This document shows, one piece after another, positions 37,203-47,539 of a stretch of 64,000 nt of DNA (position 1 is the first letter of the stretch; each line of letters starts with the position of its first letter). The stretch covers positions 172,471 through 236,470 of the forward strand of contig NZ_MJGI01000006.1 in the NCBI RefSeq assembly GCF_001864835.1. The letters run 5' to 3'. Origin of the DNA: Curtobacterium sp. MCBA15_001 (GTDB lineage Bacteria; Actinomycetota; Actinomycetes; Actinomycetales; Microbacteriaceae). Under the pieces are notes generated by a model. It had not been told where the DNA came from, made no database searches, and saw only the letters and a program-made list of their open reading frames with translations. The position numbers were made by a program, and so were the translations under genes.

Positions 37203-38315
37203 GTGACCGACCAGCCCCAGCCCGACCAGGACCGTCGCGTCCGCGGACCCGTCCGCGTCGTCGGTGCCGGTCTCCTCGGCGCCTCGATCGGGCTCGCGCT
37301 GCGGCAGCGGGGCGTCGAGGTGATCCTGGACGACGTGTCGCCGGCGACCCTCGCGCTCGCCGTCGACTACGGCGCCGGGCGTCGTCCTGCCGAGGGCGAC
37401 GCGCCGGAGCTCGTCGTCGTGGCGGTCCCGCCGGACGTGACCGCTCAGGTCGTCGAGCGTGAGCTGGCGACGTACCCGGACGCGATCGTCACCGACGTCG
37501 CGAGCGTGAAGTCCGCGCCGCTGGAACGCCTGCGTGCCGCCGGGGCCGACGTGTCGCGCTACATCGGCTCGCACCCGATGGCCGGGCGCGAGCGCAGCGG
37601 TCCCACCGCGGCGCGCGCGGACCTGTTCATCGGACGGCCCTGGGTGATCGCCGGGCACGACGCCATCACCTACCGTCGGGCCGCCGTGGTCGAGGACCTG
37701 GCGCTCGACCTCGAGGCGACGGTGATCCCGATGGACCCCGCGCTGCACGACGAGGCCGTCGCGGTGATGTCGCACGTGCCGCAGCTCGTCTCGACGCTCA
37801 TGGCCTCGCGCCTGCAGGACGCGCCGGAGTCCGCCCTCGGGCTCGCCGGCGGCGGCGTGCGGGACGTCACGCGGGTGGCGGCGAGCGACCCGGGGCTCTG
37901 GGTGCAGATCATCGGCGCGAACGCCGCACGGATCCGCCCGGTGCTGCGCGACCTGCGCGACGAACTCTCCCGGGTCATCGATGCCCTCGAGGACCCGGAC
38001 GCCCCGGGAGCGCCCCGCACGATCGCCGAGACCATGGCGTCCGGCAACCGTGGCGTCGAACGCCTGCCCGGCAAGCACGGCACCACCAAGCACTTCGCCC
38101 AGGTGGTCGTCCTGGTGGACGACCGACCCGGGCAGATCGCCGAACTGCTGACCCTGATGGGCGAGATCGGCATCAACCTCGAGGACCTGCGCCTCGAGCA
38201 CTCACCCGGTGGACCGATCGGCATCGTCGAGGTGTCGGTCGTCCCCGAGCAGGAACAGCGGCTCGTCGACGAACTCGAGAGCCGCGGATGGAGGATCGCA
38301 GCAGCATGGGCGTGA
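37203..38315 (+). CDS. tyrA: Prephenate dehydrogenase
   Basis: 370 residues. It oxidises prephenate to hydroxyphenylpyruvate for tyrosine. The Rossmann loop is [37 protein letters not shown] contains the conserved active-site His and the HPMAG motif. [17 protein letters not shown] is the second helix. The C-terminal [40 protein letters not shown] segment is an ACT-like regulatory domain, suggesting feedback control by tyrosine. It overlaps cmk by 28 bases. Confidence 0.94.
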   Translation: MTDQPQPDQDRRVRGPVRVVGAGLLGASIGLALRQRGVEVILDDVSPATLALAVDYGAGRRPAEGDAPELVVVAVPPDVTAQVVERELATYPDAIVTDVASVKSAPLERLRAAGADVSRYIGSHPMAGRERSGPTAARADLFIGRPWVIAGHDAITYRRAAVVEDLALDLEATVIPMDPALHDEAVAVMSHVPQLVSTLMASRLQDAPESALGLAGGGVRDVTRVAASDPGLWVQIIGANAARIRPVLRDLRDELSRVIDALEDPDAPGAPRTIAETMASGNRGVERLPGKHGTTKHFAQVVVLVDDRPGQIAELLTLMGEIGINLEDLRLEHSPGGPIGIVEVSVVPEQEQRLVDELESRGWRIAAAWA

Positions 38316-39163
38316 ACGAGGACCTGGACGAGACCGGCGTGACCGGCGGCCCGGACGGCCCCGACACCGGGCTGCCGTCGCCCGTCGACCAGCCCGGCCC
38401 CGCAGCCGGTCCGGGCGGCGGTGCCGACGGGCAGGGCGGTGGCGAGCCAGGGATGACCCGCGACCCGATGCCCGCCGGGCTGGCGGACGGTGCGTACGTC
38501 GCCAAGTTCGTCATCGCGGTCGACGGGCCCGCCGGCAGCGGCAAGTCCAGCGTCTCGCGGGCCGCGGCACGGGCACTCGGCTTCGGGTACCAGGACACCG
38601 GCGCCGCCTACCGGGCGCTCGCGTGGCACGCCCTGCAGCAGCAGGTCGACCTCGACGACGCTGCGGCGGTCCTGGCCAGCTGGGACACCTTCGACTACGA
38701 GATCGGCACGGACCCGGACGCGTACTTCGTCCGGGTGGCCGGCACCGACGTGACGGACGCGATCCGCACCCCCGACGTGACCGCGGCGGTGGCGCACATC
38801 GCCAAGCTCCCCGAGGTCCGAGCGCGCCTCGTGCAGCTCTTCCGGAACGTGATGCGCAAGACCGATGCGCAAGGGATCATCACCGAGGGACGGGACATCA
38901 CGACCGTCGTCGCACCCGACGCCGAGGTCAGGATCCTCCTGACGGCCGACGAGCAGGTTAGGATGGCACGGCGTTCGGCGGAGGTCACGACCCAGTCGGC
39001 CGCCGAGACCTCGGCAGCACTCGCCCGACGAGACGCCGCCGACGCGAAGGTCGTCGACTTCATGAACGCCGCAGACGGCGTCACGACGCTCGACTCCACC
39101 GACCTCGACTTCGACCAGACCGTGCAAGCGGTCGTCGACCTGGCCCGTACGGCCGGACACTGA
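38288..39163 (+). CDS. cmk: Cytidylate kinase
   Basis: 291 residues from the ATG at 38288; a second ATG at 38306 (with GGAGG 11 bases upstream) is equally possible. It phosphorylates CMP and dCMP. The P-loop is [35 protein letters not shown] binds the nucleotide. [20 protein letters not shown] and [10 protein letters not shown] are the conserved CMP-kinase segments. The first about 70 residues are Gly/Pro/Asp-rich and not part of the fold. The order rluB-(tyrA)-cmk-der is the common actinobacterial one. Confidence 0.93.
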   Translation: MEDRSSMGVNEDLDETGVTGGPDGPDTGLPSPVDQPGPAAGPGGGADGQGGGEPGMTRDPMPAGLADGAYVAKFVIAVDGPAGSGKSSVSRAAARALGFGYQDTGAAYRALAWHALQQQVDLDDAAAVLASWDTFDYEIGTDPDAYFVRVAGTDVTDAIRTPDVTAAVAHIAKLPEVRARLVQLFRNVMRKTDAQGIITEGRDITTVVAPDAEVRILLTADEQVRMARRSAEVTTQSAAETSAALARRDAADAKVVDFMNAADGVTTLDSTDLDFDQTVQAVVDLARTAGH

Positions 39164-39198
39164 CACGCGGCCAGGCGGCCGCCGGCAAGGAACCCACC

Positions 39199-40725
39199 AT
39201 GGCGCAGCTGGACAACGGACCAGAGCACGACGACTTCCCGGAGTACGACGACTCCCTGGGTGAGCGCATCGCGAACCTCGACGAGTCCGAGGCGGAGCAG
39301 CGGGCCACCGCGCTGCGCGCCGGACTCGAGGACTACGACCTCGACGATGACGACGTCGCACTCCTCGACGCGGGGCAGCTCGGCGAGGACGGCGTCCTCA
39401 TGCTGCCGGCGCTCCCGGTGCTGGCGATCGTCGGTCGCCCGAACGTCGGCAAGTCGGCGCTCGTGAACCGCATCCTCGGTCGGCGCGAAGCCGTCGTGCA
39501 GGACGTCCCCGGCGTCACGCGCGACCGTGTCAGCTACAAGGCCGAGTGGAACGACAAGCGGTTCACCCTCGTCGACACCGGCGGGTGGGAGCCGGACGCC
39601 AAGGGCATCAACGCCTCGGTGGCGCTGCAGGCCGAGGTCGCGATCGACCTCGCCGACGCGGTGCTGTTCGTCGTGGACGTCACGGTCGGCATCACCGCGA
39701 CCGACGAGCACGTCGTCAAGATGCTGCGCGGCACCGACAAGCCCGTGATCGTCGTGGCGAACAAGTCCGACGACGAGCGCCGCGACCTCGAGGCGTACGC
39801 GCTGTGGAACCTGGGCCTCGGCGAGCCGCATCCGGTCTCGGCGCTGCACGGCCGTGGTGTCGCCGACCTGCTCGACCTCATCATCACCACGCTGCCGGAC
39901 GTCTCCGCGGTCGCCAAGCAAGAGGTCGGCGGACCCCGTCGCGTCGCGATCCTCGGCCGCCCGAACGTCGGCAAGAGCTCGCTGCTCAACAAGGCCGCCG
40001 GTGAAGAGCGCGTCGTCGTGAACGAGCTCGCCGGCACCACGCGCGACCCGGTCGACGAGCAGATCGAACTCGGCGGGCGTGTCTGGCGCTTCGTCGACAC
40101 CGCCGGCATCCGCAAGCGCGTGCACCTGCAGCAGGGCGCCGACTTCTACGCCTCGCTCCGGACCACCGCCGCGCTCGAGAAGGCCGAGGTCGCGGTCGTC
40201 GTCCTCGACGTCACCGAGCCCGTCTCCACGCAGGACCTCCGCATCATCGACCTGGTGCTCGAGTCGGGCCGTGCCCTCGTGCTGGCCTACAACAAGTGGG
40301 ACCTGCTCGACGACGAGCGTCGCCGGTACCTGGAGCGCGAGATCGAACAGGACCTGGCGCACGTGGCCTGGGCGCCCCGCGTCAACATCTCCGCCCGGAC
40401 CGGTCGTCACCTCGAGAAGCTCGTGCCGGCCCTCGAGACCGCACTCGAGTCGTGGGACACCCGCATCCCGACCGGCAAGGTCAACGCCTTCATCGCCGAG
40501 CTCGTGCAGGAACACCCGCACCCGGTCCGTGGTGGTCGTCAGCCGCGCATCCTGTTCGGCACGCAGGCTGCCAGCCAGCCGCCGACGTTCGTGCTCTTCA
40601 CCAGCCAGTTCCTCGATCCGCAGTACCGCCGGTTCATCACCAGGCGCCTGCGCGAGGTCTGGGGCTTCGCGGGCACGCCGATCACCGTGAACATGCGCGT
40701 GCGCGAGCGCCGGAAGCGCACCTGA
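39199..40725 (+). CDS. der: Ribosome biogenesis GTPase Der (EngA)
   Basis: 508 residues with two GTPase domains. G1 motifs are [14 protein letters not shown] and [15 protein letters not shown]3 motifs are LVDTGGWEP and [11 protein letters not shown]4 motifs are VANKSDDE and AYNKWDLLD. The C-terminal KH-like domain ends [12 protein letters not shown]. Der assists 50S assembly. The first about 70 residues are acidic ([17 protein letters not shown]), an extension common in actinobacteria. The ATG has AAGGAA upstream; 35 bases separate it from cmk. Confidence 0.96.
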   Translation: MAQLDNGPEHDDFPEYDDSLGERIANLDESEAEQRATALRAGLEDYDLDDDDVALLDAGQLGEDGVLMLPALPVLAIVGRPNVGKSALVNRILGRREAVVQDVPGVTRDRVSYKAEWNDKRFTLVDTGGWEPDAKGINASVALQAEVAIDLADAVLFVVDVTVGITATDEHVVKMLRGTDKPVIVVANKSDDERRDLEAYALWNLGLGEPHPVSALHGRGVADLLDLIITTLPDVSAVAKQEVGGPRRVAILGRPNVGKSSLLNKAAGEERVVVNELAGTTRDPVDEQIELGGRVWRFVDTAGIRKRVHLQQGADFYASLRTTAALEKAEVAVVVLDVTEPVSTQDLRIIDLVLESGRALVLAYNKWDLLDDERRRYLEREIEQDLAHVAWAPRVNISARTGRHLEKLVPALETALESWDTRIPTGKVNAFIAELVQEHPHPVRGGRQPRILFGTQAASQPPTFVLFTSQFLDPQYRRFITRRLREVWGFAGTPITVNMRVRERRKRT

Positions 40726-40732
40726 TCGGGCG

Positions 40733-40738
40733 TACGCT
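40733..40738 (+). promoter_or_regulatory. -10 element (TACGCT) for the following exported protein
   Basis: TACGCT ends 6 bases before the ATG at 40745, only 8 bases after the der stop. Confidence 0.5.
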
Positions 40739-40744
40739 CCGGGC

Positions 40745-41296
40745 ATGGCACCAGCGTCGCGATCCGCGCGCGTCACGTGGATCGCGACGGGCGTGAGCAT
40801 CGTGGCCGGCGTGGCCGCGGTCTCGGTGCTGCTGTCCGTCCCGGTGCCGACCGGCCGCACGACGCCCGAGCCACTGGTCCGGGCGACGCCGTCCGCCACG
40901 GCGACCCCGCTCGTCGACGAGCCCTGGTACCGCACGGGGCTGCCGGTCGACGGTGACGTCGTGTCGATCGGTGTGCGCACCGCGGGGCACGTCACCGTCG
41001 TCCGCACCGGGGACCGGTCGATCCGGGTCACCATCACCGACTTCTCGACCGACCTGACCACCGCCGACATCCGCGTACAGCTGACCGGCGGCGACGTCGT
41101 CGGACACGGGGTGCACACCGACTGGGTCCCCGATGGCGACCCGGTGGAGATCGGGACGATCGCCCACGGTGCGACCGGGACCGTGATCGACATGTCGATC
41201 CCGCAGATCCTGCCGCCCGAGGTGCACTCGTTGCTCATCCTCGACTGGAACACCAGCACGATCATGGGCGGGGCCGAGCTGCTGCCGTCGACCTGA
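40745..41296 (+). CDS. Exported or membrane-anchored protein with a DM13-like beta domain
   Basis: 183 residues. An N-terminal hydrophobic helix (VTWIATGVSIVAGVAAVSVLL) is followed by a Pro/Thr-rich linker and a beta-rich domain: TGDRSIRVTITDFSTDLTTA, VEIGTIAHGATGTVIDMSI, and SLLILDWNTSTIMGGAELLP. This order of strands resembles DM13 domains (electron-transfer or adhesion-linked), an assignment by pattern only. There is no lipobox or catalytic motif. It has its own leaderless promoter and a perfect terminator hairpin after it, so it is a single-gene unit. Confidence 0.6.
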   Translation: MAPASRSARVTWIATGVSIVAGVAAVSVLLSVPVPTGRTTPEPLVRATPSATATPLVDEPWYRTGLPVDGDVVSIGVRTAGHVTVVRTGDRSIRVTITDFSTDLTTADIRVQLTGGDVVGHGVHTDWVPDGDPVEIGTIAHGATGTVIDMSIPQILPPEVHSLLILDWNTSTIMGGAELLPST

Positions 41297-41333
41297 GGCT
41301 CGGACCGCCTGATGCCGTGGACCGGACCGCCAC

Positions 41334-41370
41334 CGGAGGCGCGGTGTGCGCCGGACGTGCACCGCGCCTC
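41334..41370 (+). terminator. 12-bp perfect hairpin
   Basis: GGAGGCGCGGTG (41334-41345) pairs perfectly with CACCGCGCCTCC (41359-41370). It follows the exported protein gene by 37 bases. Confidence 0.75.
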
Positions 41371-41424
41371 CAGGACGGCGGAGCGCGGTCCGCACCCGAC
41401 GCGCGGATGCGGCACCATGGTCGG

Positions 41425-41940
41425 GTGACGTTCCCCGCCCTCGCCGACCGGGTCTGGTGCCGCCTGCGACTCGACCGGATTGCCGGCGGCCGTCAGGCCG
41501 ACCACGTCATCCAGCGGGAGATGCTCGAGCACCCCGCCACCATCCGCTCCTTCCGCTGGATCCGGTGGCTGCTGGTGGCCGAGACCGTCGTCGGCCTCGC
41601 CGCGATCGTCGTCGCCGTCGTCCTGACCCGTGATGGGCAGACCGTGCCGTGGGCCGTGTGGTTCCGCGCGACCGTCGTGCTGCTCATCACGATGACGCTC
41701 TACCTCTTCGCCTGGCGCGCGCAGCTCGGCTACTCCTGGGCCTACCAACGGCTGCGGTTGTTCAGCCGGATCTTCCCGATCGTGACGCTCGTCGTCGCCG
41801 CGATCCCCGGGCTGTACCCGTTCTGGATGGTCATCGAGCAGATCCTCTTCTCGGTGCTCATGGTGGGCATCGGGGACGTCCTGACCTCGGACCACATGCG
41901 CACCACCTTCCCGAAGCCCCCGCGCTCGACCCGGTCGTAG
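41425..41940 (+). CDS. Four-helix membrane protein of unknown function
   Basis: 171 residues. Hydrophobic helices are at WLLVAETVVGLAAIVVAVVL, WFRATVVLLITMTLYLFAW, FSRIFPIVTLVVAAIPGLYP and VIEQILFSVLMVGIGDVL. Charged ends (RLRLDRIAGGRQADHVIQRE and MRTTFPKPPRSTRS) are likely cytoplasmic. No family is recognised. The GTG at 41425 was chosen because a CACCAT hexamer ends 6 bases before it, close to the spacing of other starts here; a longer frame from 41317 would cover the upstream hairpin. Confidence 0.65.
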   Translation: MTFPALADRVWCRLRLDRIAGGRQADHVIQREMLEHPATIRSFRWIRWLLVAETVVGLAAIVVAVVLTRDGQTVPWAVWFRATVVLLITMTLYLFAWRAQLGYSWAYQRLRLFSRIFPIVTLVVAAIPGLYPFWMVIEQILFSVLMVGIGDVLTSDHMRTTFPKPPRSTRS

Positions 41941-42012
41941 GTCCTGGGTCTGGCGGACCCAGGGACGGACGGGTCCTGGCAGCGCCCACCCGGTCGGAGC
42001 ATCGTGGAAGGC

Positions 42013-42888
42013 ATGACGAACACCACGCTCCCCGGCGGCACCTTCCGCCTCGCCGACGACCTCGAGCTGACCCGGGTCGGGTACGGCGCGATGCAGCTCG
42101 CAGGACCCGGTGTGTTCGGGCCCCCGACCGACCGCGACGAAGCCGTCCGCGTCCTCCGCGAGGTCGTCGAACTCGGCATCACGCACATCGACACCTCGGA
42201 CTTCTACGGGCCCCACGTCACGAACCAGGTCATCCGCGAGGCACTGCACCCGTACCCGGAGCAGCTGCGGATCGTGACGAAGGTCGGTGCACGACGTGAC
42301 GAGCAGGGTGGCTGGCCGCACGCCCGCGAGCCGCACGAACTGGTCGAGCAGGTGCACGACAACCTGCGGAACCTCGGTCTCGAGCAGCTCGACGTCGTCA
42401 ACCTGCGCATGGGCGGCTTCGACGCTCCAGAGCCGGGGTCGATCGCGCCGCAGTTCGAGGCACTCGCCGAGCTGCAGCAGCAGGGGCTCATCGCGCACCT
42501 GGGCCTGTCGACGGTGTCGGCCGAGCAGCTCGCCGAGGCACAGACCATCGCGCCGGTCGTCTGCGTGCAGAACCTGTACAACGTCGCTCGGCGTGAGGAC
42601 GACACCCTCGTGGACCTCACCGCGGAGCAGGCGATCGCGTACGTGCCGTACTTCCCGCTCGGCGGGTTCTCGCCGCTGCAGTCCTCGGCGCTGGACGCCG
42701 TCGCGGCGCGGCTCGAGGTGTCGCGGCTGACGGTCGCGCTGTCGTGGCTGCTCCAGCGGTCGCCGAACATGCTGCTCATCCCGAGGACGTCGTCGGTCGC
42801 GCACCTGCGCGACAACGTCGCGTCGGCCGGCTTCGCGCTGCCGGCGGACGCCGTGGCGGAGCTGGACGCGATCGGGTCTGCCGCGTAG
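42013..42888 (+). CDS. Aldo/keto reductase
   Basis: 291 residues, a TIM-barrel NADPH oxidoreductase. The catalytic Asp and Tyr are in THIDTSDFYGPHVTN, and the Lys is in LRIVTKVGARRD. The usual fourth residue, a His, is replaced in DVVNLRMGG, as in the YdbC-like subgroup. The NADPH-binding end is LLIPRTSSVAHLRDNVAS. The substrate is unknown. The ATG at 42013 is preferred over the in-frame GTG at 42004. The following hairpin separates it from the secretion locus. Confidence 0.88.
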   Translation: MTNTTLPGGTFRLADDLELTRVGYGAMQLAGPGVFGPPTDRDEAVRVLREVVELGITHIDTSDFYGPHVTNQVIREALHPYPEQLRIVTKVGARRDEQGGWPHAREPHELVEQVHDNLRNLGLEQLDVVNLRMGGFDAPEPGSIAPQFEALAELQQQGLIAHLGLSTVSAEQLAEAQTIAPVVCVQNLYNVARREDDTLVDLTAEQAIAYVPYFPLGGFSPLQSSALDAVAARLEVSRLTVALSWLLQRSPNMLLIPRTSSVAHLRDNVASAGFALPADAVAELDAIGSAA

Positions 42889-42909
42889 TCCCGAGGGGAG
42901 CGGCGGTCG

Positions 42910-42941
42910 GGAGGCTCGTGGCGGCGCCGCCACGGGCCTCC
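42910..42941 (+). terminator. GC hairpin before the secretion operon
   Basis: GGAGGC-CGTGGCG pairs with CGCCACG-GCCTCC around a GCGC centre with two mismatches. It marks the end of the aldo/keto reductase transcript and the left border of the type VII-like locus. Confidence 0.65.
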
Positions 42942-42988
42942 TGTCCGTCCTGGGGTGGCGTCCGCTACGGTGGTCGCGGGGGTGACGT

Positions 42989-45900
42989 GTGAAACTCAAG
43001 ATGACCATCGGCGGCACGGCGGGGGGCGACCGTGACGTCGTCGTGACAGCGGACGTGACCGCGACGATCGGCAGTCTCGCGAACCGGTTGGCGACGGGCA
43101 GCCCGTCCGGGGACCACCCGCTCACGCTGCGCGTCCAGTTCCCGGACCGGCCGCAGGCCCGACTGCTCAACCCGTCGGCGACCGTCCACGAGTCCTCCCT
43201 GCGATCGGGGTGCCGCGTCGAGGTCGTGCCGGTGACCGAACGACGGCGGGGAGACGCCGTCGAGGACGCGCCCGCCGCGGTCGTGCAGGTGCTCTCGGGA
43301 CCGGAGGCCGGGCACGAGTACACGCTGTCCCGGGGCGTGAACCTGATCGGACGGGACGCGATGGCGCAGGTGTACCTCGCCAGCGACGACGAGGTCTCCC
43401 GTCGGCACGCATCGGTGACGATCGGCGAGACGATCGAGGTCGTCGACCTCAACTCGGCGAACGGGGTCGCCGTCGACGGCCGACTCGTCGCCCGTGCGTT
43501 CGTCGACGCGAGCACCGTCGTGCAGGTCGGGGAGTCCCGACTGCGGATCGTGCCGCTCGCGTCGAGCGGGCTCCCCAGCTCGCCCGGGACGACCGACACG
43601 TCGTCGGAGTTCTCGCGGTCGCCGCGGGTGGACCCGGCGTACCGGGGGCGGTCGTTCACGCTGCCGGAGATCCCGGTCCCCGGTGAGAAGCCCCGGCTGC
43701 CGGTGATCGCGATCATCGCCCCGATCGTGCTCGGCGCCGTGCTGTTCCTCGTCACGAAGCAGCCCTACACGCTCGTCTTCATCGCGCTCTCCCCGGTCAT
43801 CATGATCGGGACGTGGATCGACCAACGGGTGCAGGTCAAGCGACGGAAGCGTGACGAACGGCAGCGGTTCGAGGACTCGCTCGCGGACGCGCGCACACGA
43901 CTCGCGGAGGAGCGCTCGCGCGAGGTCGACGCCCGCATCGCCGAGTCGCCGGCACCCGCCGTCGTGACTGCGGCGATGCGGACCCGGTCCGAGCTGCTCT
44001 GGACCCGCAAGCCCGAGCACACCACCTTCCTCGAGGTCCGGTTCGGCGCCGGGACCCAGCCGTCGCGCGCATCGATCACCATGCCGTCGAAGAACACCGG
44101 CAGCGTCGACGACTGGAACCGGGCGGAGGCGCTCGCTGAGGAGTACGCCATGGCCGGACCGGTACCGGTCATCGAGACGTTCGAGCGTGCCGGTGCGATC
44201 GGCGTCGCCGGCACCGGACTCGCCGCTGACGACGTGGCCCGGTCGCTGGTGGTGCAGCTCGTCGGTCTGCACAGTCCCGCCGACCTCGTCGTCACCGCCT
44301 TCGCGGGCGGCACCACGACGGAGCAGTGGGGCTGGTTGAAGTGGCTGCCGCACGTGGACTCGCCGTACAGTCCGCTGCGGTCGGGCGGTCTCGTCAGCGA
44401 CTTCGCCGGCGCGTCGACCCTGCTCGCGGAACTCGAGGGCCTCGTCGCCACACGCCGTGACGCCGGAGCCGGCCGCGGCGAACAGGTGCGGTCGCGCCTC
44501 GACGAGGCACGCGCCCTCGACGAGGAACACGGCGAGTCCGTCGACCGCCTGCCCGCGGTCCCCGCGGTGCTCGTGGTCGTGACCGCCGAGGCCCCAGCCG
44601 ACCGTGCGCGGCTCGTCGCGCTCGCCGAGGAAGGGGCGGACTACGGGGTGTTCGTGCTCTGGCTCGCTCCGTCGCAGCAGGCGCTGCCCGTGGTCTGCCG
44701 GACGTACATCGCCCTCGACCGCGCCACCGGCACGGCGACCGTCGGGTTCGTCCGGTCCGGCCAGTCCGTCGTGCTCGACGAGCTCGACCGCGTGGACGTC
44801 CTCGAGGCCGCGACCGTCGCCCGGGCCATCGCCCCCGTCCAGGACTCCGGCGCCCGCGTCCTCGACGAGACCGACCTGCCCCACAGCGTCGCGTTCGTCG
44901 ACCTGTACGAAGGGGACCTCGCCGGGGACCCGGTCGCGGTCGTCAGCCGCTGGGCGAAGAACGACAGCATCACCGCCGACTGGGTGCCCGGTGCGGGTCG
45001 CGAAGCCGGTGGCATCCGCGCCGTGATCGGCCAGGGGCCGAGCGAACCGCTCGCGCTCGACCTCCGCGCCCAGGGCCCGCACGCGCTGGTCGGCGGGACC
45101 ACCGGCTCCGGCAAGAGCGAGTTCCTGCAGACCTGGATCATGGGCATCGCGGCCGAGTACGCACCCGACCGCGTGACGTTCCTGCTCGTCGACTACAAGG
45201 GCGGCGCGGCCTTCGCCGAGTGCGTGGGGCTGCCGCACACCGTGGGACTCGTCACGGACCTCAACCCGCACCTGGTCCGCCGCGCGCTGACGTCGCTGCG
45301 TGCGGAGTTGCGGTACCGCGAGCACCTGCTCAACGAGTGCGGCGCGAAGGACCTCGTGACCCTCGAACAGCGCGGTGACCCGGCCGCTCCGCCTGCACTG
45401 GTGATCGTCATCGACGAGTTCGCTGCGCTGGCCTCGGAGATCCCCGAGTTCATCGACGGCGTCATCGACGTCGCCCAGCGTGGTCGGTCGCTCGGCCTGC
45501 ACCTCGTCATGGCGACCCAGCGTCCGAGCGGCGTCATCAAGGACTCCCTGCGGGCGAACACGAACCTCCGCATCGCGCTGCGCGTCGCGGACGAGGTGGA
45601 CAGCACCGACGTGCTCGGCGTGCCTGATGCTGCCTGGTTCGACCCCGGCACCCCCGGCCGCGCCGCCGCGAAGATCGGCCCCGGGCGCGTGCTCGACTTC
45701 CAGACGGCGTACCTCGGAGGCCGGTCGGACGACGTCGTCCACGAACCTGACGTCGACGTCCAGGACTTCCCGTTCGGCCCCGGCACGATGTGGCCGAGTG
45801 CGGCGCGTGCTCCGCGTGACAGCACCCATGCGAAGGACATCGAGCGGCTCGCCGGCACCATCGCCGCCGCGGCGGACCGCCGTGCGCTCGCCGTGCCACG

Positions 45901-47539
45901 CAAGCCGTGGCTCGACCAGCTCGCCGACACGGCCGACCTCGCGGAGCTCGCCGCGTCCGACGGATCGGCGCTCGTGATCGGGACGCTCGACGTCCCGGAG
46001 GACCAGCGCCAGTCCGCCTACGCGGTCGACCTCGACGTCGCCGGCAACGTCGCCGTGATCGGGACAGGAGGCTCGGGCAAGTCGACCGCGCTCCGTGCGA
46101 TCGCAGTCGCCGCGTCGAGCGTCGCTGACCGGCACCCGGTGCGCGTGCACGCGCTCGACTTCGGTGGCGGCGCGCTCGCCATGTTGGAGGCCCTCCCCAC
46201 CGTCGGCTCGGTCATCTCCGGACCCGACGACGAACGCATCACCCGTTTGCTGACGGACATCGAGACGACGATCGCCGACCGCTCAGCTCGATTCGCCGCC
46301 GCCCGCGCCGCGACGTTGCGTGAGTACCACGCCGTGACCGGCGTCGCCGAGCCCCGCATCCTGGTGCTCGTCGACGGCATGGGAGCCTTCCGGAACGAGT
46401 ACGAGTTCCGCCCGGGCACGCTGCAGCTCTTCGACCAGGTGCTCGCGATCGCCTCCACGGGACGGGCGCTCGGCGTGCACCTCGTGATGTCCGCGGATCG
46501 CGTCGGCGCGTTCCCGACGAACCTGCAGGCCAACATCGGCGAACGCCTCGTCCTGCGACTGGCGAGCGACATCGAGTACAACGCCGCGGACGTCCCGTCG
46601 GACGTGTTGGTCGAAGCCGTGCCAGGTCGTGGCCTGGTCGGCGACCACGAGATGCAGGTCGCCGTCCCGAGCGGGAGCGCTGACCTCGTCGCACAGGCGT
46701 CGGCCGTGGAGGCGCTCGCCGTGGAGCTCACCGCCCGGGGCGTCCCGGAGACGCCGCAGGTCCGGCGGCTGCCCGTCGTGGTGCCAGCGGCGGGGCTGCC
46801 CTCGTCCGTCGACGGCCGGCCGACGATCGGGCTCGCCGACGACACCCTCGCTGCCGTCGGGATCCCCACCGACGGGCTCTTCGTGGTGACCGGACCGTTC
46901 GGCTCGGGGCGGAGCACGACCATGCGGACGCTCATCGGGTCCGTCACTGCGACGTTCCCCGACCGGCCAGCACACCTGGTCGTCGGACGCCGCAGCGCAC
47001 TGCGCGACGCCGCGGACTGGGCTTCGGTCGCGAGCGACTCCGAGTCTGCCGATGCCCTCGCCGGACAGATGGCTTCTGCCCTGGAAGCCGGAGGGACCAT
47101 CGACCCGCAGCCGTTCATCGTGATCGAGAACGTCGGTGACTTCGAGGGGCTGCCCGCCGAGTCACAGGTGGCCCGACTGATCAAGGCCGCGCGGCGTGCC
47201 GGGGTGTTCGTCCTGGCCGAAGCCGACACGATCACTGCCCCGAGCGCTTGGCAGCTCTTCGGCGAGCTCAAGACCGCCCGCGCCGGCATCGCCCTGCAGC
47301 CCGAGGAGACCGACGGACTGACGTTGTTCCGGACGGCGTTCCCGCGCTGCACGCGGTCGGACTTCCCGGTCGGGCGGGGCTTCATGGTCGACTCCGGGCG
47401 CGTCACCCGGGTGCAGGTCGCAGATTCGTCACAGGGTGGTTCACATCGCATGGGTGATGAAACCGTGGCCTCTGTTAGCGTGAGCAACATGGTCGCCGGA
47501 GGGGCTGGCGACCAGCACCAGCAAGGAATTGGGGAATGA
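42989..47539 (+). CDS. Type VII secretion-like FHA/FtsK-SpoIIIE ATPase (EssC/EccC-like)
   Basis: 1516 residues. Order: residues 1-85, a beta-rich ubiquitin-like or degenerate FHA part; 95-190, a canonical FHA domain (NLIGRD, SRRHAS, NSANGVAV); 232-280, two membrane helices; a coiled-coil basic stretch (QVKRRKRDERQRFEDSLADA); then three FtsK/SpoIIIE ATPase domains. Walker A motifs: GTTGSGKSEF (about 703), GTGGSGKSTAL (about 1025), and GPFGSGRSTT (about 1301), where Lys is replaced by Arg. Domain 1 has a full Walker B (ALVIVIDEFAAL); domains 2 and 3 have weak ones. This is the motor layout of type VII secretion. A GGGGG ribosome site lies 7 bases before the GTG. It overlaps the WXG100 gene by 4 bases. 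Confidence 0.9.
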   Translation: MKLKMTIGGTAGGDRDVVVTADVTATIGSLANRLATGSPSGDHPLTLRVQFPDRPQARLLNPSATVHESSLRSGCRVEVVPVTERRRGDAVEDAPAAVVQVLSGPEAGHEYTLSRGVNLIGRDAMAQVYLASDDEVSRRHASVTIGETIEVVDLNSANGVAVDGRLVARAFVDASTVVQVGESRLRIVPLASSGLPSSPGTTDTSSEFSRSPRVDPAYRGRSFTLPEIPVPGEKPRLPVIAIIAPIVLGAVLFLVTKQPYTLVFIALSPVIMIGTWIDQRVQVKRRKRDERQRFEDSLADARTRLAEERSREVDARIAESPAPAVVTAAMRTRSELLWTRKPEHTTFLEVRFGAGTQPSRASITMPSKNTGSVDDWNRAEALAEEYAMAGPVPVIETFERAGAIGVAGTGLAADDVARSLVVQLVGLHSPADLVVTAFAGGTTTEQWGWLKWLPHVDSPYSPLRSGGLVSDFAGASTLLAELEGLVATRRDAGAGRGEQVRSRLDEARALDEEHGESVDRLPAVPAVLVVVTAEAPADRARLVALAEEGADYGVFVLWLAPSQQALPVVCRTYIALDRATGTATVGFVRSGQSVVLDELDRVDVLEAATVARAIAPVQDSGARVLDETDLPHSVAFVDLYEGDLAGDPVAVVSRWAKNDSITADWVPGAGREAGGIRAVIGQGPSEPLALDLRAQGPHALVGGTTGSGKSEFLQTWIMGIAAEYAPDRVTFLLVDYKGGAAFAECVGLPHTVGLVTDLNPHLVRRALTSLRAELRYREHLLNECGAKDLVTLEQRGDPAAPPALVIVIDEFAALASEIPEFIDGVIDVAQRGRSLGLHLVMATQRPSGVIKDSLRANTNLRIALRVADEVDSTDVLGVPDAAWFDPGTPGRAAAKIGPGRVLDFQTAYLGGRSDDVVHEPDVDVQDFPFGPGTMWPSAARAPRDSTHAKDIERLAGTIAAAADRRALAVPRKPWLDQLADTADLAELAASDGSALVIGTLDVPEDQRQSAYAVDLDVAGNVAVIGTGGSGKSTALRAIAVAASSVADRHPVRVHALDFGGGALAMLEALPTVGSVISGPDDERITRLLTDIETTIADRSARFAAARAATLREYHAVTGVAEPRILVLVDGMGAFRNEYEFRPGTLQLFDQVLAIASTGRALGVHLVMSADRVGAFPTNLQANIGERLVLRLASDIEYNAADVPSDVLVEAVPGRGLVGDHEMQVAVPSGSADLVAQASAVEALAVELTARGVPETPQVRRLPVVVPAAGLPSSVDGRPTIGLADDTLAAVGIPTDGLFVVTGPFGSGRSTTMRTLIGSVTATFPDRPAHLVVGRRSALRDAADWASVASDSESADALAGQMASALEAGGTIDPQPFIVIENVGDFEGLPAESQVARLIKAARRAGVFVLAEADTITAPSAWQLFGELKTARAGIALQPEETDGLTLFRTAFPRCTRSDFPVGRGFMVDSGRVTRVQVADSSQGGSHRMGDETVASVSVSNMVAGGAGDQHQQGIGE

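Noticed and set aside
38695..43755. Open minus-strand frame of 1686 codons across cmk, der and neighbours
   Set aside because: It is antisense to well-supported genes (cmk, der, aldo/keto reductase), has Arg/Ser/Thr-rich low-complexity translation, and ends in no family; it is a by-product of high G+C.
42965..46150. 1061-codon minus-strand open frame inside the secretion ATPase gene
   Set aside because: It is the antisense frame of a gene with FHA and three FtsK domains; its own translation has no recognisable domain.
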